DNA of 64,000 bases, taken from NCBI RefSeq assembly GCF_000143765.1, contig NZ_GL379774.1, forward strand, positions 124,001-188,000, written 5' to 3'. The stretch's first letter is position 1. Each line of letters starts with the position of its first letter. The position numbers were made by a program, and so were the translations under genes. Shown here one piece after another: positions 54,912-64,000 of this stretch. The DNA comes from Sphingobacterium spiritivorum ATCC 33861 (GTDB taxonomy: Bacteria > Bacteroidota > Bacteroidia > Sphingobacteriales > Sphingobacteriaceae). The notes below the pieces were generated by a model. That model was given only the letters and a program-made list of their open reading frames with translations. It ran no database searches and had not been told where the DNA came from.

Positions 54912-55325
54912 AAGCTGGTATTCGGTTTCTATTTTTCTGTAGGAGCTAAAATATAGCTCTTTTATTTTACGCTATTCTAATTTATTGTATACACCCTGAT
55001 AAGACATTAACTGTCAGCACAATGAAAAATCAACATTGGCTGCTGTCTCATCGTTGTATTTCAATAATAAGAAAATGGGAAAGGGTACTGACGGCAATAA
55101 TTATCAGCATATACGACCTCACTCCGGTTTATACTTGTTGGTTCCATTACGAAATTATAGATTGGTTAATCCAAACTTAGTAAAACCAAAAAGCACAACT
55201 ATCCTGACCTATCCTGAAACGTATTCAAAACAGGCAGAAACCGGAAGGGCTAAACAGAAGAAATATAGATAAGAATATCTACAGACAGGTATTTACATAT
55301 ACCGGTAATGATTGATTTTAAATGT
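54912..55325. other. Intergenic region between two SusC/SusD loci
   Basis: About 410 bp with no convincing gene. It should hold the promoter of the SusC operon to the left; a near-match TATTTTAG (54946-54953, minus strand) lies about 35 bp before the start codon. A 78-codon frame at 55036-55272 lacks any gene-like features. Confidence 0.55.
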
Positions 55326-55333
55326 TTTAAAAA

Positions 55334-55396
55334 CCGAAAGAGAGACCCCATGAACACTTGGTGTGTTCTTTCTTTCCTAGCAGGTCTCTCTTTTGG
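55334..55396 (-). terminator. Branched terminator after the fasciclin locus
   Basis: A 14-base outer stem (55334-55347 with 55383-55396) encloses a second hairpin (GAACAC / GTGTTC). On the minus strand a TTTTT run follows. It lies about 70 bp after the SusD stop and is larger and more structured than a standard terminator. Confidence 0.7.
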
Positions 55397-55466
55397 TTGT
55401 ATTGTTTTTAGGTTAAAGAATTAGAATAAATATTGTTTATATGCTGCTTAATGTGTGTTTCTGTTG

Positions 55467-57092
55467 TTACAATGGGTAGTTGACATACCAGTTGACAGGA
55501 TTCATCAGATGCTGTTTAAAGGTTTGCTGATAGGCTCCGGTGTATTTTTCGCTGACTCTGTTGGCGAGCATAGCCGGATCATTCCAGCGGGAGGCGATCC
55601 GTATCATCGCAAAATAAGCTTTTGCTTCTCCGGCACTTTCCATTAATGTTTCTTCAATGATCAGATCATCTACTGCTTTCTTATATGCTTCTATCTTCTC
55701 GGGAGTATTCAAGTTATCCTTTGAAAGCCCCGCCGGATATACAGGAGACAGATTGACCCGGCGCCGGATACCCCAATTCTTGGCTAAAGCCACATTCCAT
55801 ACAGCATTATTCAGCGGATATTGGAGGTTATTTGCATTACGGGACAGGTATAATTCTATACCATCATTGAGAAAAGCTTCTGCTTCTTTGAATTTTCCAA
55901 GATTATTGAGGGCTTCCACCATAAAGAAGTGAACATCAGCATCTCTGTAAAGGACAATATGGACGTTGTTTTTGTAGATCTCTGAAGCACTTTCCCTGTC
56001 TCTGGAAAACTTACGGATAACCCATTCACCATTTTGCATATAGTAGGTATAGTTTTCTCCGCGATACAGGTCTCCAAGTGTATTACCATCATAGCGCAAT
56101 TGCTTTTTATAACGTTTCATTGCAGCTTCTGTCGGTTTCAGATAATATACAGAGGGCTGGGTATTGGAGAAATAAGAGATTAACTTATTGGTCTGATTAC
56201 GTTCAAAATCATAGGGTACCACATTGATCAGTCCTCTGGTTTTTGTAACGGGACTGCGGGTAAAAAACTGAATCCATTCTCCGTTATAATCATCGTTACC
56301 TATTTTGTAGCGACCACCGCCGTTATCATAGATAAAAGGCATGCCGACTTCTACCACTTTGCTGTAATTCTTATTCCACAGATACAGCTCCATCAACAGC
56401 GGTTCGGGCGAAGGACAAATCATGTTCCACACGAGGTCCTGTTCGGACGCATTGACTCCGGGAAAGAGTACATCTCCCCATACGAGTACATTTTTGCCGT
56501 TGACTCCTTCTACACCTGACTCCATCAGGTCAATCAATTTGGGAATCAGCTGATCTAATGTCAGTACCGGAATTTCTCCGACCTTATTGATATCTAAATT
56601 TTTATCATCAAAGTAAGCAGCCTTACCATAGAGTTTACCGATCATCAGATATGACCATACCTTGAATCGTATCGCTCCGGATATAATGGAGTTGTAATGT
56701 GCTTCTTCTATTGCTTTCGGATTTTTCTTTCGGTACTCTATGACCTTTGCGAGGTAATTGTTTGCATTGATAATAATATCATAGAATCCTTTCGGATTTG
56801 CAAATTCATTACCTTGTTTTTCACGATAGTAATAGAGATCCCAGAGATCCTGAGGCGCATTTTTAGTAGGTTCCAGCAGATCTGTACGCAGGTCTGCCAG
56901 AAAAACAGCCTGATCAGCAACTTTCTGAACTTTTGCAGCTATTCCCATATAACCGGAATAGAGTTCGTTGGCATTACCTACATAATCTTCATCTTTCAGG
57001 ATATCATTGGTATCTACTTCAAAGTATTTTGAACAACCTGTGAAAAACAAGACGGCACAGGCTGCTGCTATTTTCAAATAATTTTTCTTCAT
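55467..57092 (-). CDS. SusD/RagB-family lipoprotein of the fasciclin locus
   Basis: The 541-residue lipoprotein (lipobox FFTGC) has a SusD-type N-terminal helical region (ANELYSGYMGIAAKVQKVAD, GFYDIIINANNYLAKVIEYR, IRFKVWSYLMIGKLYGKAAY) and a C-terminal part with HIVLYRDADVHFFMVEALNN and ETLMESAGEAKAYFAMIRIA. It follows the SusC gene by 11 bp and ends the operon. Confidence 0.9.
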   Translation of the reverse strand: MKKNYLKIAAACAVLFFTGCSKYFEVDTNDILKDEDYVGNANELYSGYMGIAAKVQKVADQAVFLADLRTDLLEPTKNAPQDLWDLYYYREKQGNEFANPKGFYDIIINANNYLAKVIEYRKKNPKAIEEAHYNSIISGAIRFKVWSYLMIGKLYGKAAYFDDKNLDINKVGEIPVLTLDQLIPKLIDLMESGVEGVNGKNVLVWGDVLFPGVNASEQDLVWNMICPSPEPLLMELYLWNKNYSKVVEVGMPFIYDNGGGRYKIGNDDYNGEWIQFFTRSPVTKTRGLINVVPYDFERNQTNKLISYFSNTQPSVYYLKPTEAAMKRYKKQLRYDGNTLGDLYRGENYTYYMQNGEWVIRKFSRDRESASEIYKNNVHIVLYRDADVHFFMVEALNNLGKFKEAEAFLNDGIELYLSRNANNLQYPLNNAVWNVALAKNWGIRRRVNLSPVYPAGLSKDNLNTPEKIEAYKKAVDDLIIEETLMESAGEAKAYFAMIRIASRWNDPAMLANRVSEKYTGAYQQTFKQHLMNPVNWYVNYPL

Positions 57093-57103
57093 CTCTTCAA
57101 CGA

Positions 57104-60100
57104 TTAGAGTTTCAGGTTAACACCTAATTTAAATGTACGTGGTAATGGTATTTTACCATAATCGGCTCCTAACAGACTGACATCATAGCTATAAGCGGTC
57201 ACCGGATCGAGGCCTAAATATTTGGTCCAGGTGTATATATTTTCCCCGGAAATATAGATTTCGGTATTGTTGAGCAATTTGATTTTTTGAGTTCCAAAAT
57301 TGTATTTCAGAACTACATTACTCAGGCGCAGGTAAGAAGCGTCTTCAATCCAGCGATCTGAAAAACGGCTGTTACCCATCGGATCAGCATAAGTTGCTTT
57401 GGGAATTGCTGTAACCTGTCCCTCTTCCTGCCACCTGTTGAGGATAGCGGTAGACTGATTCCTATAGCTACTCATATCTTCCAGGCTCCGGCGAACGGCA
57501 TTGTACATCTTGTTGCCTTTAGAGAAGGTGACATATCCGCGTAAGGTCAGTTTTTTGAATCTGACATCTATAAATCCGGATCCATAAAATTTTGGTAAGG
57601 CATTCCCCAAACTCTTACGATCATCTTTATCAATGATTCCGTCTTTATTGATATCTTCAAAGATAGCATCTCCGGCTTCGAAAGGCAGATTTTTGAAATC
57701 TGTCAGATTCAGACGTGAAGCCTCTGCCGCATTGCTGATTACACCATTGAACTGATGTCCGTAAAAATCATATGGTGAACCTCCGACCTGTGTGATCAGT
57801 GTCATGCCATACGGCGCTGTGGTTATCTTCTGGTCTATATTATTCAGACTTTTCACTTCATTTTTCAAGGTGCTCAGATTTCCTCCGATCGTAAATCCGA
57901 AATCTTTTTTCTCTATAAGGGTCAGGTTGGCATCAAACTCAAATCCTGTATTGAGCAGTGTAGCTCCGTTGACATACATATTTTCGATACCGGCAATGGG
58001 TGTGACCGGCACAGCCTGTACAACATCTTTAGCTGTTGTATGATAGTAAGAGGCACTTATATTAAGTCTTTTTTTCCATAGACTGGCGATCAGACTGACA
58101 TCCCAGTTTCTGACATCTTCTCTGTTTAAAGATGTATTGGGAATATTGCCGACTACAATACCTGCTAACTGACGATAAATCTGGCTGCTGTAATAGGCCT
58201 GACTGAGTTTGGATGAATACCTGCTATTTGCTGTTTTGGAATATCCGGCATTCAATGTCAGCAGGTCCAGGTTGCTAATATCTTTGAATACGCTTGTATT
58301 TGACAACACAAATGACAGGTCAACTCCGGGATAGAATCCGAAACGGTTCACATCTACTCCTGTAGAGGATGCTCCGTCGGATGAGAGATAAGTAGATGCT
58401 TTTACTAAATTGCGCCAGTCATACTGTACAAAACCATAAAAGCTCATCCAGTTCCAGGATTCGTTATAGCCTTCAAAAGCACGTCCTGCAGCATTTACAT
58501 AATTGAGGGTACGATAGAAATCCGAGCTGGTATTGCGTCCGAATCCGGCATCATATTCTCTATCGGTGATCACCCCCTGAAATCCTACACCTGCCTGAAT
58601 ATTGGATTCATCCAGTTGTTTTGTGTAATCTGCATTTATCTTGTAATAGATATTGGAGTTTTTACCTGATCCGGAACGGGCTGAGTTGAGTGCTACACCA
58701 TTTTCCAAAGGCAGAATGGTACGGCTGGACAATCCGGGAATAAAGGTAGATTGTCTGTTATAACTGGAGAATAGTCCGAATGTACCGTACACATTTATAT
58801 CCCGGGTGGCTTTGTACCTGACACCTGCATTGACAAAGACATCATATATATCCGAATTGATGGTAGTTGTATTGAGTAAGGCCAGTGGATTGGACACATT
58901 GAATTGTCTCACGATATCGTAATCCGGCAATATGTTATTCTGATCATCTTTGCGGTAAGGACTGAGTATCGGCGCCTGATACAAGGAAGCTAACATTGGG
59001 TTAGTCGCCTGAAGCATTCCCTGCTCGTGCAGTTTATTTGTCGCATATGTCAATGCTACGCTGGCTGAGAGATCAAATTTCTTTCCTAAGGTAAGGGTTG
59101 AATTAAGACGGGTGCTGTAGCGTGTAGATTTACTGTTTTCCAATGTTCCGTTCTGATCCATCACACCCAGAGAGAGGTCATATTTGGCAATGGCATCTCC
59201 TCCTTTGATACGAAGGTGATTATCTGTTACGAATGCCGGTGTATAGATCTCATTTTGCCAGTCTGTATGATTATTGTACAGAAAATTGTAATAGTAATTC
59301 GGATCATCTCTTAAAAACGGGAAATAGCTGATCATATCATTCATATCCGCAAACTGGGACATTCCCACATCTCCGATAAAGTTTTTGAAATCGCTTCCCT
59401 GCAATACCGGGATACGTTTGTTATTGTATCCTATGCCATAGTTTCCTTTGAATTCAATAACTGTTTCCAGATCATCTGCAGAGGAGGTCTCGATGAGGAG
59501 TACACCGTTGGAAGCTAATGATCCGTATACCGCAGCTTCAGGACCTTTGATCAATCTGATACTCTTGACATCCTGCGGATTGATGGCATTAAATACACTT
59601 CTGGAATATCCACCGATAATAGTTGAGGTCTCATTGTCCGGAAAGTATGGCATTCCATTGAGAATAATCAGCGGTGAATTGTCGGCACTCAGGGTTCTGA
59701 TTCCGCGAAAGTTGAGCACGCTTCCCTCCGTTGGCATTCCACTTTTATTGATCACATTCAGTCCTGAAAATTCGCCGGCCAGCACATCTTCAATGTTGTA
59801 CACACCGTCCTTGAAGTCCTGATTGTATAACACAGAGGTTCCTTTATTGGCAAAAATACCTTCTTTGACTTCGTCAAATCTGAATCGTGTATCGGGAACC
59901 AACGTTACAACAATAGAATCCCGCTTGAGTGTGCTGACCTGCAGTTCATGAAATCCCGGACTCCATACGGTAATAAGGGCGGAGGTACCGACATCATCAA
60001 CCTTCAATGAAAAATCTCCATTTTTATTGGTTTGTGCTGATGCGGCACTGTTTTTTATGGAAACAATTGCATTTGCTACGGCAGCATTATTATAGGAGCT

Positions 60101-60211
60101 CAGTACCTTTCCTTTTATTATCCGCTGTGCAAAAGCCTGCTCTGCACTACACAAACCTATAACCGAGCTTACAAGCAAAATTTTATATAATATATTCACC
60201 CTTTTTATCAT
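57104..60211 (-). CDS. SusC-family TonB-linked transporter of the fasciclin locus
   Basis: The 1035-residue protein has a signal peptide (...AEQAFAQ) and a carboxypeptidase-like domain (about 32-110, IKGKVLSSYNNAAVANAIV). The plug is divergent: the usual VVVGYG box is replaced by FDEVKEGIFANKGTSVLYNQ, but SADNSPLIILNGMPYFPDN and VYGSLASNGVLLIETSS keep the SusC pattern. The barrel ends RTFKLGVNLKL. It is encoded 51 bp after the second fasciclin gene in the same direction, so it belongs to the same operon. Confidence 0.92.
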   Translation of the reverse strand: MIKRVNILYKILLVSSVIGLCSAEQAFAQRIIKGKVLSSYNNAAVANAIVSIKNSAASAQTNKNGDFSLKVDDVGTSALITVWSPGFHELQVSTLKRDSIVVTLVPDTRFRFDEVKEGIFANKGTSVLYNQDFKDGVYNIEDVLAGEFSGLNVINKSGMPTEGSVLNFRGIRTLSADNSPLIILNGMPYFPDNETSTIIGGYSRSVFNAINPQDVKSIRLIKGPEAAVYGSLASNGVLLIETSSADDLETVIEFKGNYGIGYNNKRIPVLQGSDFKNFIGDVGMSQFADMNDMISYFPFLRDDPNYYYNFLYNNHTDWQNEIYTPAFVTDNHLRIKGGDAIAKYDLSLGVMDQNGTLENSKSTRYSTRLNSTLTLGKKFDLSASVALTYATNKLHEQGMLQATNPMLASLYQAPILSPYRKDDQNNILPDYDIVRQFNVSNPLALLNTTTINSDIYDVFVNAGVRYKATRDINVYGTFGLFSSYNRQSTFIPGLSSRTILPLENGVALNSARSGSGKNSNIYYKINADYTKQLDESNIQAGVGFQGVITDREYDAGFGRNTSSDFYRTLNYVNAAGRAFEGYNESWNWMSFYGFVQYDWRNLVKASTYLSSDGASSTGVDVNRFGFYPGVDLSFVLSNTSVFKDISNLDLLTLNAGYSKTANSRYSSKLSQAYYSSQIYRQLAGIVVGNIPNTSLNREDVRNWDVSLIASLWKKRLNISASYYHTTAKDVVQAVPVTPIAGIENMYVNGATLLNTGFEFDANLTLIEKKDFGFTIGGNLSTLKNEVKSLNNIDQKITTAPYGMTLITQVGGSPYDFYGHQFNGVISNAAEASRLNLTDFKNLPFEAGDAIFEDINKDGIIDKDDRKSLGNALPKFYGSGFIDVRFKKLTLRGYVTFSKGNKMYNAVRRSLEDMSSYRNQSTAILNRWQEEGQVTAIPKATYADPMGNSRFSDRWIEDASYLRLSNVVLKYNFGTQKIKLLNNTEIYISGENIYTWTKYLGLDPVTAYSYDVSLLGADYGKIPLPRTFKLGVNLKL

Positions 60212-60262
60212 AACTGTTCAATAAGCATTCTTTAAAAACATTATAAAACTGCTTTACTCTTT

Positions 60263-61843
60263 TTAATAATTGTTTTGTGTGGGAATCAACGCCCAGTGAT
60301 ATAATTCTATTTGTTCAACCGTTCCTTTACCTAATCCGGCAAATTCTACTTTTATTTTAAATCGTCTCACCTGATTACCATCTATAATGACCGGGCCAAC
60401 CAATCCTCCCCAACCATTATATTTGGTGCTGCCAACCGTATTTGTTGAACGGTCATAGTTCCATGGTGTGGACGGCTCTACATTGAGTGCACTTTTGATC
60501 AGTTTGCCATCGATATAGATATTTACAAAAGGATGGGTAGATGACCGGAATCCCATATACAGATTATATTCTCCGGGAGGTACTTCTACCACTTTATAAC
60601 CTGTAGACCCGTCGCTGTTGCGAACAGTCAGTACTGGGGTAAAGTCTATAGAAAGCGGAGCTCCTGCGATTTTTGCACCTCTGAGTACCAGTGTGCGGTA
60701 TTTGTATTCCAGTCCCAGCGTCGGGAAACTTGCATTATCGCGATCTGTCGGTACGACACTTGTTGCATTCAGTACGGTAAACAGATTTCCTTTTTCATTA
60801 TCCGGTACGTATTCCCAATAGTGAAAAAACTGCTTGATCATATCGATGTGTACGTTATTCGGCACTTTCAACTTTGAAATTTCAAATATTCTGCCATTGC
60901 TCATGCGTTTGTAAACTGGGTTTACCTGTTGCACACTTGTTTTCCAAAGTTTGTTGAAAGCCGAATAGATATTTTCTTCACTGCCATAATCATCGACCAG
61001 TGTATTATAAAAAATAGCTTCTTTGATCCAGGACATAGCTTTGAGATAATCATCCTCTTCAAATGTTTTCCCAAACTGAGCATATAGACTTCTCAAATCA
61101 TTAAAACAATTGTTCAGTACCTGATTGCTTGGCAAAAACATACTGACCTGAACAAATTCTGAACGGATATTCGCCTTTTCGAAAATCGGGTTCTTGATTA
61201 CATAGGCTGAATCGTAAACGGTGTTTCCGGTAGGATCCACACCGATAGGGACACTGTTTGCCAGATCAAAAATAGTATCATTGAGTCGCAGAATGGTATC
61301 CCGGATAATGGAATAATCTGATCCCAGCCCTTCCAGGTATTCATAGATACTTACATCCGGTTTCATGAGTTCGTTAATCTCGTGGACGACTCCGTTTTTG
61401 CATAATTGATTACCGTTTACGATCGCCGCATCTCCTATCTGATATTTACCTGAAGCATCCTGATTAATGGACAGATACTTTCCATTCAATGTCTTCAGGC
61501 GTAATCCTTTTTTGAGTTTAGAGACATCATAGGTAAGATTGTTGATATGATACCCCATCACATATTTTTCATCCAGATTTAATTGTGCAAGACGATCCAT
61601 CTGTTCGTTACTGACAGCCCACACAGTGAGATACTGGTCTCTTTGCAGCTCTTGTGCCAGTCCTGTTTCCTCCAGTTTTGCGACAAATTTGCTATACTCT
61701 GGTTTTGACTTCAGGTAGTCCAACAGATTTAACGGAGATACGGTAGTCGTACCATCTGTCGTTCCATAGTGGCTCTCCCAGGCTTTTTTACAGCTCGAAA
61801 AGCAGATCACTGCTGCCAATAGAGCAAAAATTAATCTTTTCAT
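60263..61843 (-). CDS. Fasciclin-domain lipoprotein 2
   Basis: The 526-residue lipoprotein (lipobox CFSSC) has a FAS1 domain (about 40-160) with the H2-like end NGVVHEINELMKP and the start LLDYLKSKPEYSKFVAKLEE. A second, weaker FAS1-like region (about 165-360) follows. A C-terminal beta-rich domain (about 385-526, EVPPGEYNLYMGFRSSTHPF, VNIYIDGKLI) looks like a carbohydrate-binding-type or DUF5108 module. FAS1 domains mediate adhesion or ligand binding. Its place between SusD and SusC genes suggests it is an accessory surface protein of the transporter. It starts 11 bp after fasciclin gene 1. Confidence 0.85.
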   Translation of the reverse strand: MKRLIFALLAAVICFSSCKKAWESHYGTTDGTTTVSPLNLLDYLKSKPEYSKFVAKLEETGLAQELQRDQYLTVWAVSNEQMDRLAQLNLDEKYVMGYHINNLTYDVSKLKKGLRLKTLNGKYLSINQDASGKYQIGDAAIVNGNQLCKNGVVHEINELMKPDVSIYEYLEGLGSDYSIIRDTILRLNDTIFDLANSVPIGVDPTGNTVYDSAYVIKNPIFEKANIRSEFVQVSMFLPSNQVLNNCFNDLRSLYAQFGKTFEEDDYLKAMSWIKEAIFYNTLVDDYGSEENIYSAFNKLWKTSVQQVNPVYKRMSNGRIFEISKLKVPNNVHIDMIKQFFHYWEYVPDNEKGNLFTVLNATSVVPTDRDNASFPTLGLEYKYRTLVLRGAKIAGAPLSIDFTPVLTVRNSDGSTGYKVVEVPPGEYNLYMGFRSSTHPFVNIYIDGKLIKSALNVEPSTPWNYDRSTNTVGSTKYNGWGGLVGPVIIDGNQVRRFKIKVEFAGLGKGTVEQIELYHWALIPTQNNY

Positions 61844-61854
61844 AATCGTAGTAT

Positions 61855-63471
61855 TTAGTCTATAGGATCAAATCGTATATAATCCAGCGTAATCAGTTTT
61901 CCGTCTAAGGAAAGTATACGCAGTTTGTGAGATGTCGTCTCCTCAAAAGTGACATTGCCAAGCGACTGTTCAAGTTGTCTGTCTGTCCGGGTGTTGCTGA
62001 TGGTATGTTTGTCTCGCATCAATACGCCATCCAGAATAAATGAACAGATACCTGTGGAAGTTGCCTGAATAGGACTCGGCCAGAAGAAGGTCACTTTATA
62101 TTTCCCTTTGACGATGACCGGACTATTCATTTCTATCCAACCTGACTCACCCAAGGTAACCCGCAGATGATCGTAGTTCAGTACATCGCTGTAATAAATA
62201 CCGTCTGCCGGCCGGCTGTTACGGTATATCAGCACATTGCTGCGTGTCTCCGGACGCGCACTCCAGATAATACTTTTGAGATCTCCGGTAACAAATGTTT
62301 TGTTATACTGTGCACTCAGATTTGCTTTCTTAAACTGAGTCACATTGGCTTCTACATCCGGATAGTCGGACAACTCCCAGATCACGGATACCCGCTCCGG
62401 TGTAAATACCGGCATCCAGTTATTCACTTCATGTAAAACCCCGTTTTTACACAGAACATTGAATTCTACAAATTTGATTCCTGTGGTATTGGCCGCATTA
62501 CTGTTTAATAATAATTCTCCCTGTCCTTCCGACATTTTGATCAGCTGCTTATCTGCCAGAGTATTGATATTCATCTTACGCTGTCCTGAAGGGAACTGCC
62601 CCAGACTGGCATAATCTCTCAACTGTCCCAGAAGATGGTAAGCGACATACTGATTCAGAGGATTCCTGACGTCTGTATAAGGCAGACCATTATTAGCAGA
62701 TAATTTCGTGATCAGGTCTGTGATACTCCTGATATTATCGGCAGCAAAAGTCTGATTGGCTACTGCAAATGCGGTATACCGATACCTTATTTCTATAGGG
62801 TTGCCCTGTTCATCTGTAGAAGGTGTATACACCGTTTTGAGACGTTCTTCATAGCCTGCCATTTTCACGGCTTCATAGAAAATGCTGAACTTCTCCTGTT
62901 GAAGACGATCGGTGATCGTTTCGGTCAACGGAATCAGTACATCTTCGATAATATGTATAATTCCGTTAGTAGCTTTAACATCAAATTTTTTGAATCGGGA
63001 AAGTCCGTTGAGATATACGGCCTCAAGTCCTCCTCCTCTAAACTCTATACTCAGATTGTCATCTGTTTCGTTAAGTTCGTCAATGGCTCCGCTCTGAAAC
63101 TGCCCCAGATCAATAACTGTTCCTGCGATCAGATGATAGCGGACCAGATAAGCGGCATCTTCTTTGGACATATCCTGCACACTTGTGTAACCTTTGGCCT
63201 TTAAATAGCGGTCAACGCCTTCATTAACCGGCACAAAATGGGTATAATTTGCATTCAGATTAAGGGTATTATACAGATCTGCCTGCTTCAATACTTCTAC
63301 CCAACGGGAGAATTGATCCGGATGCTGATTGAGGTATACTGAAATCGGAAATTCATCATAAGCCGTGAAGGTTTTATCTTCGAAGCCATCTTTACAGCTA
63401 TTGACCAGCAACAGCGGAAACAACAGCAATAACGCCTGTATCGTTCGGTGTAAGTTGTAAATTCGTTTCAT
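61855..63471 (-). CDS. Fasciclin-domain lipoprotein 1
   Basis: The 538-residue lipoprotein (lipobox LLVNSC) has two FAS1 domains, about 38-185 (FPISVYLNQHPDQFSRWVEV, YTHFVPVNEGVDRYL, NGIIHIIEDVLIPL) and about 190-355 (FSIFYEAVKMAGYEERLKTV, NGVLHEVNNWMPVF). A C-terminal beta-domain includes PVIVKGKYKVTFFWPSPIQA and HKLRILSLDGKLITLDYIRF. It shares the layout of fasciclin protein 2, so the two are paralogues. It lies 7 bp after the upstream SusD gene. Confidence 0.87.
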   Translation of the reverse strand: MKRIYNLHRTIQALLLLFPLLLVNSCKDGFEDKTFTAYDEFPISVYLNQHPDQFSRWVEVLKQADLYNTLNLNANYTHFVPVNEGVDRYLKAKGYTSVQDMSKEDAAYLVRYHLIAGTVIDLGQFQSGAIDELNETDDNLSIEFRGGGLEAVYLNGLSRFKKFDVKATNGIIHIIEDVLIPLTETITDRLQQEKFSIFYEAVKMAGYEERLKTVYTPSTDEQGNPIEIRYRYTAFAVANQTFAADNIRSITDLITKLSANNGLPYTDVRNPLNQYVAYHLLGQLRDYASLGQFPSGQRKMNINTLADKQLIKMSEGQGELLLNSNAANTTGIKFVEFNVLCKNGVLHEVNNWMPVFTPERVSVIWELSDYPDVEANVTQFKKANLSAQYNKTFVTGDLKSIIWSARPETRSNVLIYRNSRPADGIYYSDVLNYDHLRVTLGESGWIEMNSPVIVKGKYKVTFFWPSPIQATSTGICSFILDGVLMRDKHTISNTRTDRQLEQSLGNVTFEETTSHKLRILSLDGKLITLDYIRFDPID

Positions 63472-63478
63472 AAGTTGG

Positions 63479-64000
63479 TTAGTTTAAGCTATCGTAATAG
63501 GGATTCTGCACCAATAAGCGATTTGATTTCAACTCGTCAATATGAATCGGCAGGTAGTGCGAATTGTTATTTAATAATTTGGACCGTATTATCGGGGATG
63601 AACCTCCCGCAGTACCCAACAGCACCTGTTCGATGAGGTAATCCTTATATTCGTAATTGTTTCTTTTACCGACACGCAGCAGATCGTACCATCTTTTTCC
63701 CTCGCCTATAAATTCAAGAGCTTTTTCATTTAATACGATGTTTAGCATCTCCAACTGATTAGATGCAATAGAGAGGGGCTGTGTGATTCCGGCACGTGCG
63801 CGTACGGCTGAAACCAGATCCAACGCTTCCTGGTAATGGCCGGCTCCTTTCATCACATATGCCTCTGCTTTCATCAGGTAGATATCAGCCATACGGTAGA
63901 GTATCCAGTTCTGGTCACTATTCTGACGTGGAATGGTCGTTCCGCCTTCCGAACCCAGATATTTCCAGACCTTGAAATCAACACCTGAATAAGATGCTCC
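63479..64000 (-). CDS. SusD/RagB-family lipoprotein (partial, 5' end outside window)
   Basis: The frame runs to the window edge, giving about 173 C-terminal residues. They include WILYRMADIYLMKAEAYVMK, LNEKALEFIGEGKRWYDLLR and the end YLPIHIDELKSNRLLVQNPY, all typical of the SusD C-terminal half. A SusC gene is expected just to the right. Thus the operon probably reads SusC, SusD, Fas, Fas, SusC, SusD. Confidence 0.92.
   Translation of the reverse strand, partial: GASYSGVDFKVWKYLGSEGGTTIPRQNSDQNWILYRMADIYLMKAEAYVMKGAGHYQEALDLVSAVRARAGITQPLSIASNQLEMLNIVLNEKALEFIGEGKRWYDLLRVGKRNNYEYKDYLIEQVLLGTAGGSSPIIRSKLLNNNSHYLPIHIDELKSNRLLVQNPYYDSLN

Noticed and set aside
55036..55272. 78-codon plus-strand frame starting with TTG
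   Set aside because: It has a poor start, no recognisable domain, signal or partner, and lies in a promoter/terminator interval.

Overview
The window is a chromosomal segment of a Bacteroidota bacterium, most likely a member of the Sphingobacteriaceae such as Sphingobacterium. The evidence is four SusC/SusD-type outer-membrane systems plus a fifth SusD cut by the right edge, an ECF-sigma/FecR pair, gliding/type IX secretion genes (gldJ, gldB, a PorW/SprE-like lipoprotein), many lipoproteins with Bacteroidota-style lipoboxes, and promoter-like TAnnTTTG boxes. Species cannot be fixed from the sequence alone.

Layout. 1-7 kb: partial ECF sigma factor, secreted lactonase, SurA-like foldase, two-domain NTF2-like protein, cysS and der. 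7.2-12 kb: a SusC/SusD pair with no enzyme, with a LacI-type palindrome upstream. 12.3-13.6 kb: an unusual minus-strand array with two intact initiator tRNAs, two tRNA/palindrome chimeras, and a 364-bp tandem repeat. Each repeat unit carries a small GIY-YIG nuclease gene, a 3' half of the initiator tRNA holding the same 16-bp palindrome, and a terminator. 13.7-25.6 kb: housekeeping and envelope genes (era, uvrC, PBP1A, PorW/SprE-like, an MFS transporter, ispF, gldJ).

25.9-35.2 kb is a self-regulated polysaccharide utilisation locus: sigma, FecR anti-sigma, SusC with a signalling domain, SusD, GH18 endo-beta-N-acetylglucosaminidase-like protein and a DUF1735/LamG binding protein. It probably targets N-glycans. 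35.4-37.6 kb holds a short glycogen-synthase-like gene divergent from panC-panD. 37.6-41 kb is a probable metal-uptake operon: a small His-containing membrane protein, a TonB receptor and a thioredoxin-like protein behind a TGCAA-N5-TTGCA palindrome. 41-43 kb holds three tandem FKBP-like lipoproteins, followed by gldB, a beta-barrel protein, nadE and a DUF4136 lipoprotein.

47-55 kb (minus) is a second locus with SusC, SusD, an SGNH acetylesterase and a GH88/105 unsaturated glycuronyl hydrolase, which suggests acetylated pectin or rhamnogalacturonan. 55.4-64 kb (minus) is a third: SusD (partial), two fasciclin lipoproteins, SusC and SusD in one tight operon whose substrate is not evident.

The most unusual structure is the initiator-tRNA / GIY-YIG / palindrome array at 12.3-13.6 kb. 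It looks like a small element that exploits the tRNA gene and leaves chimeric tRNA remnants.
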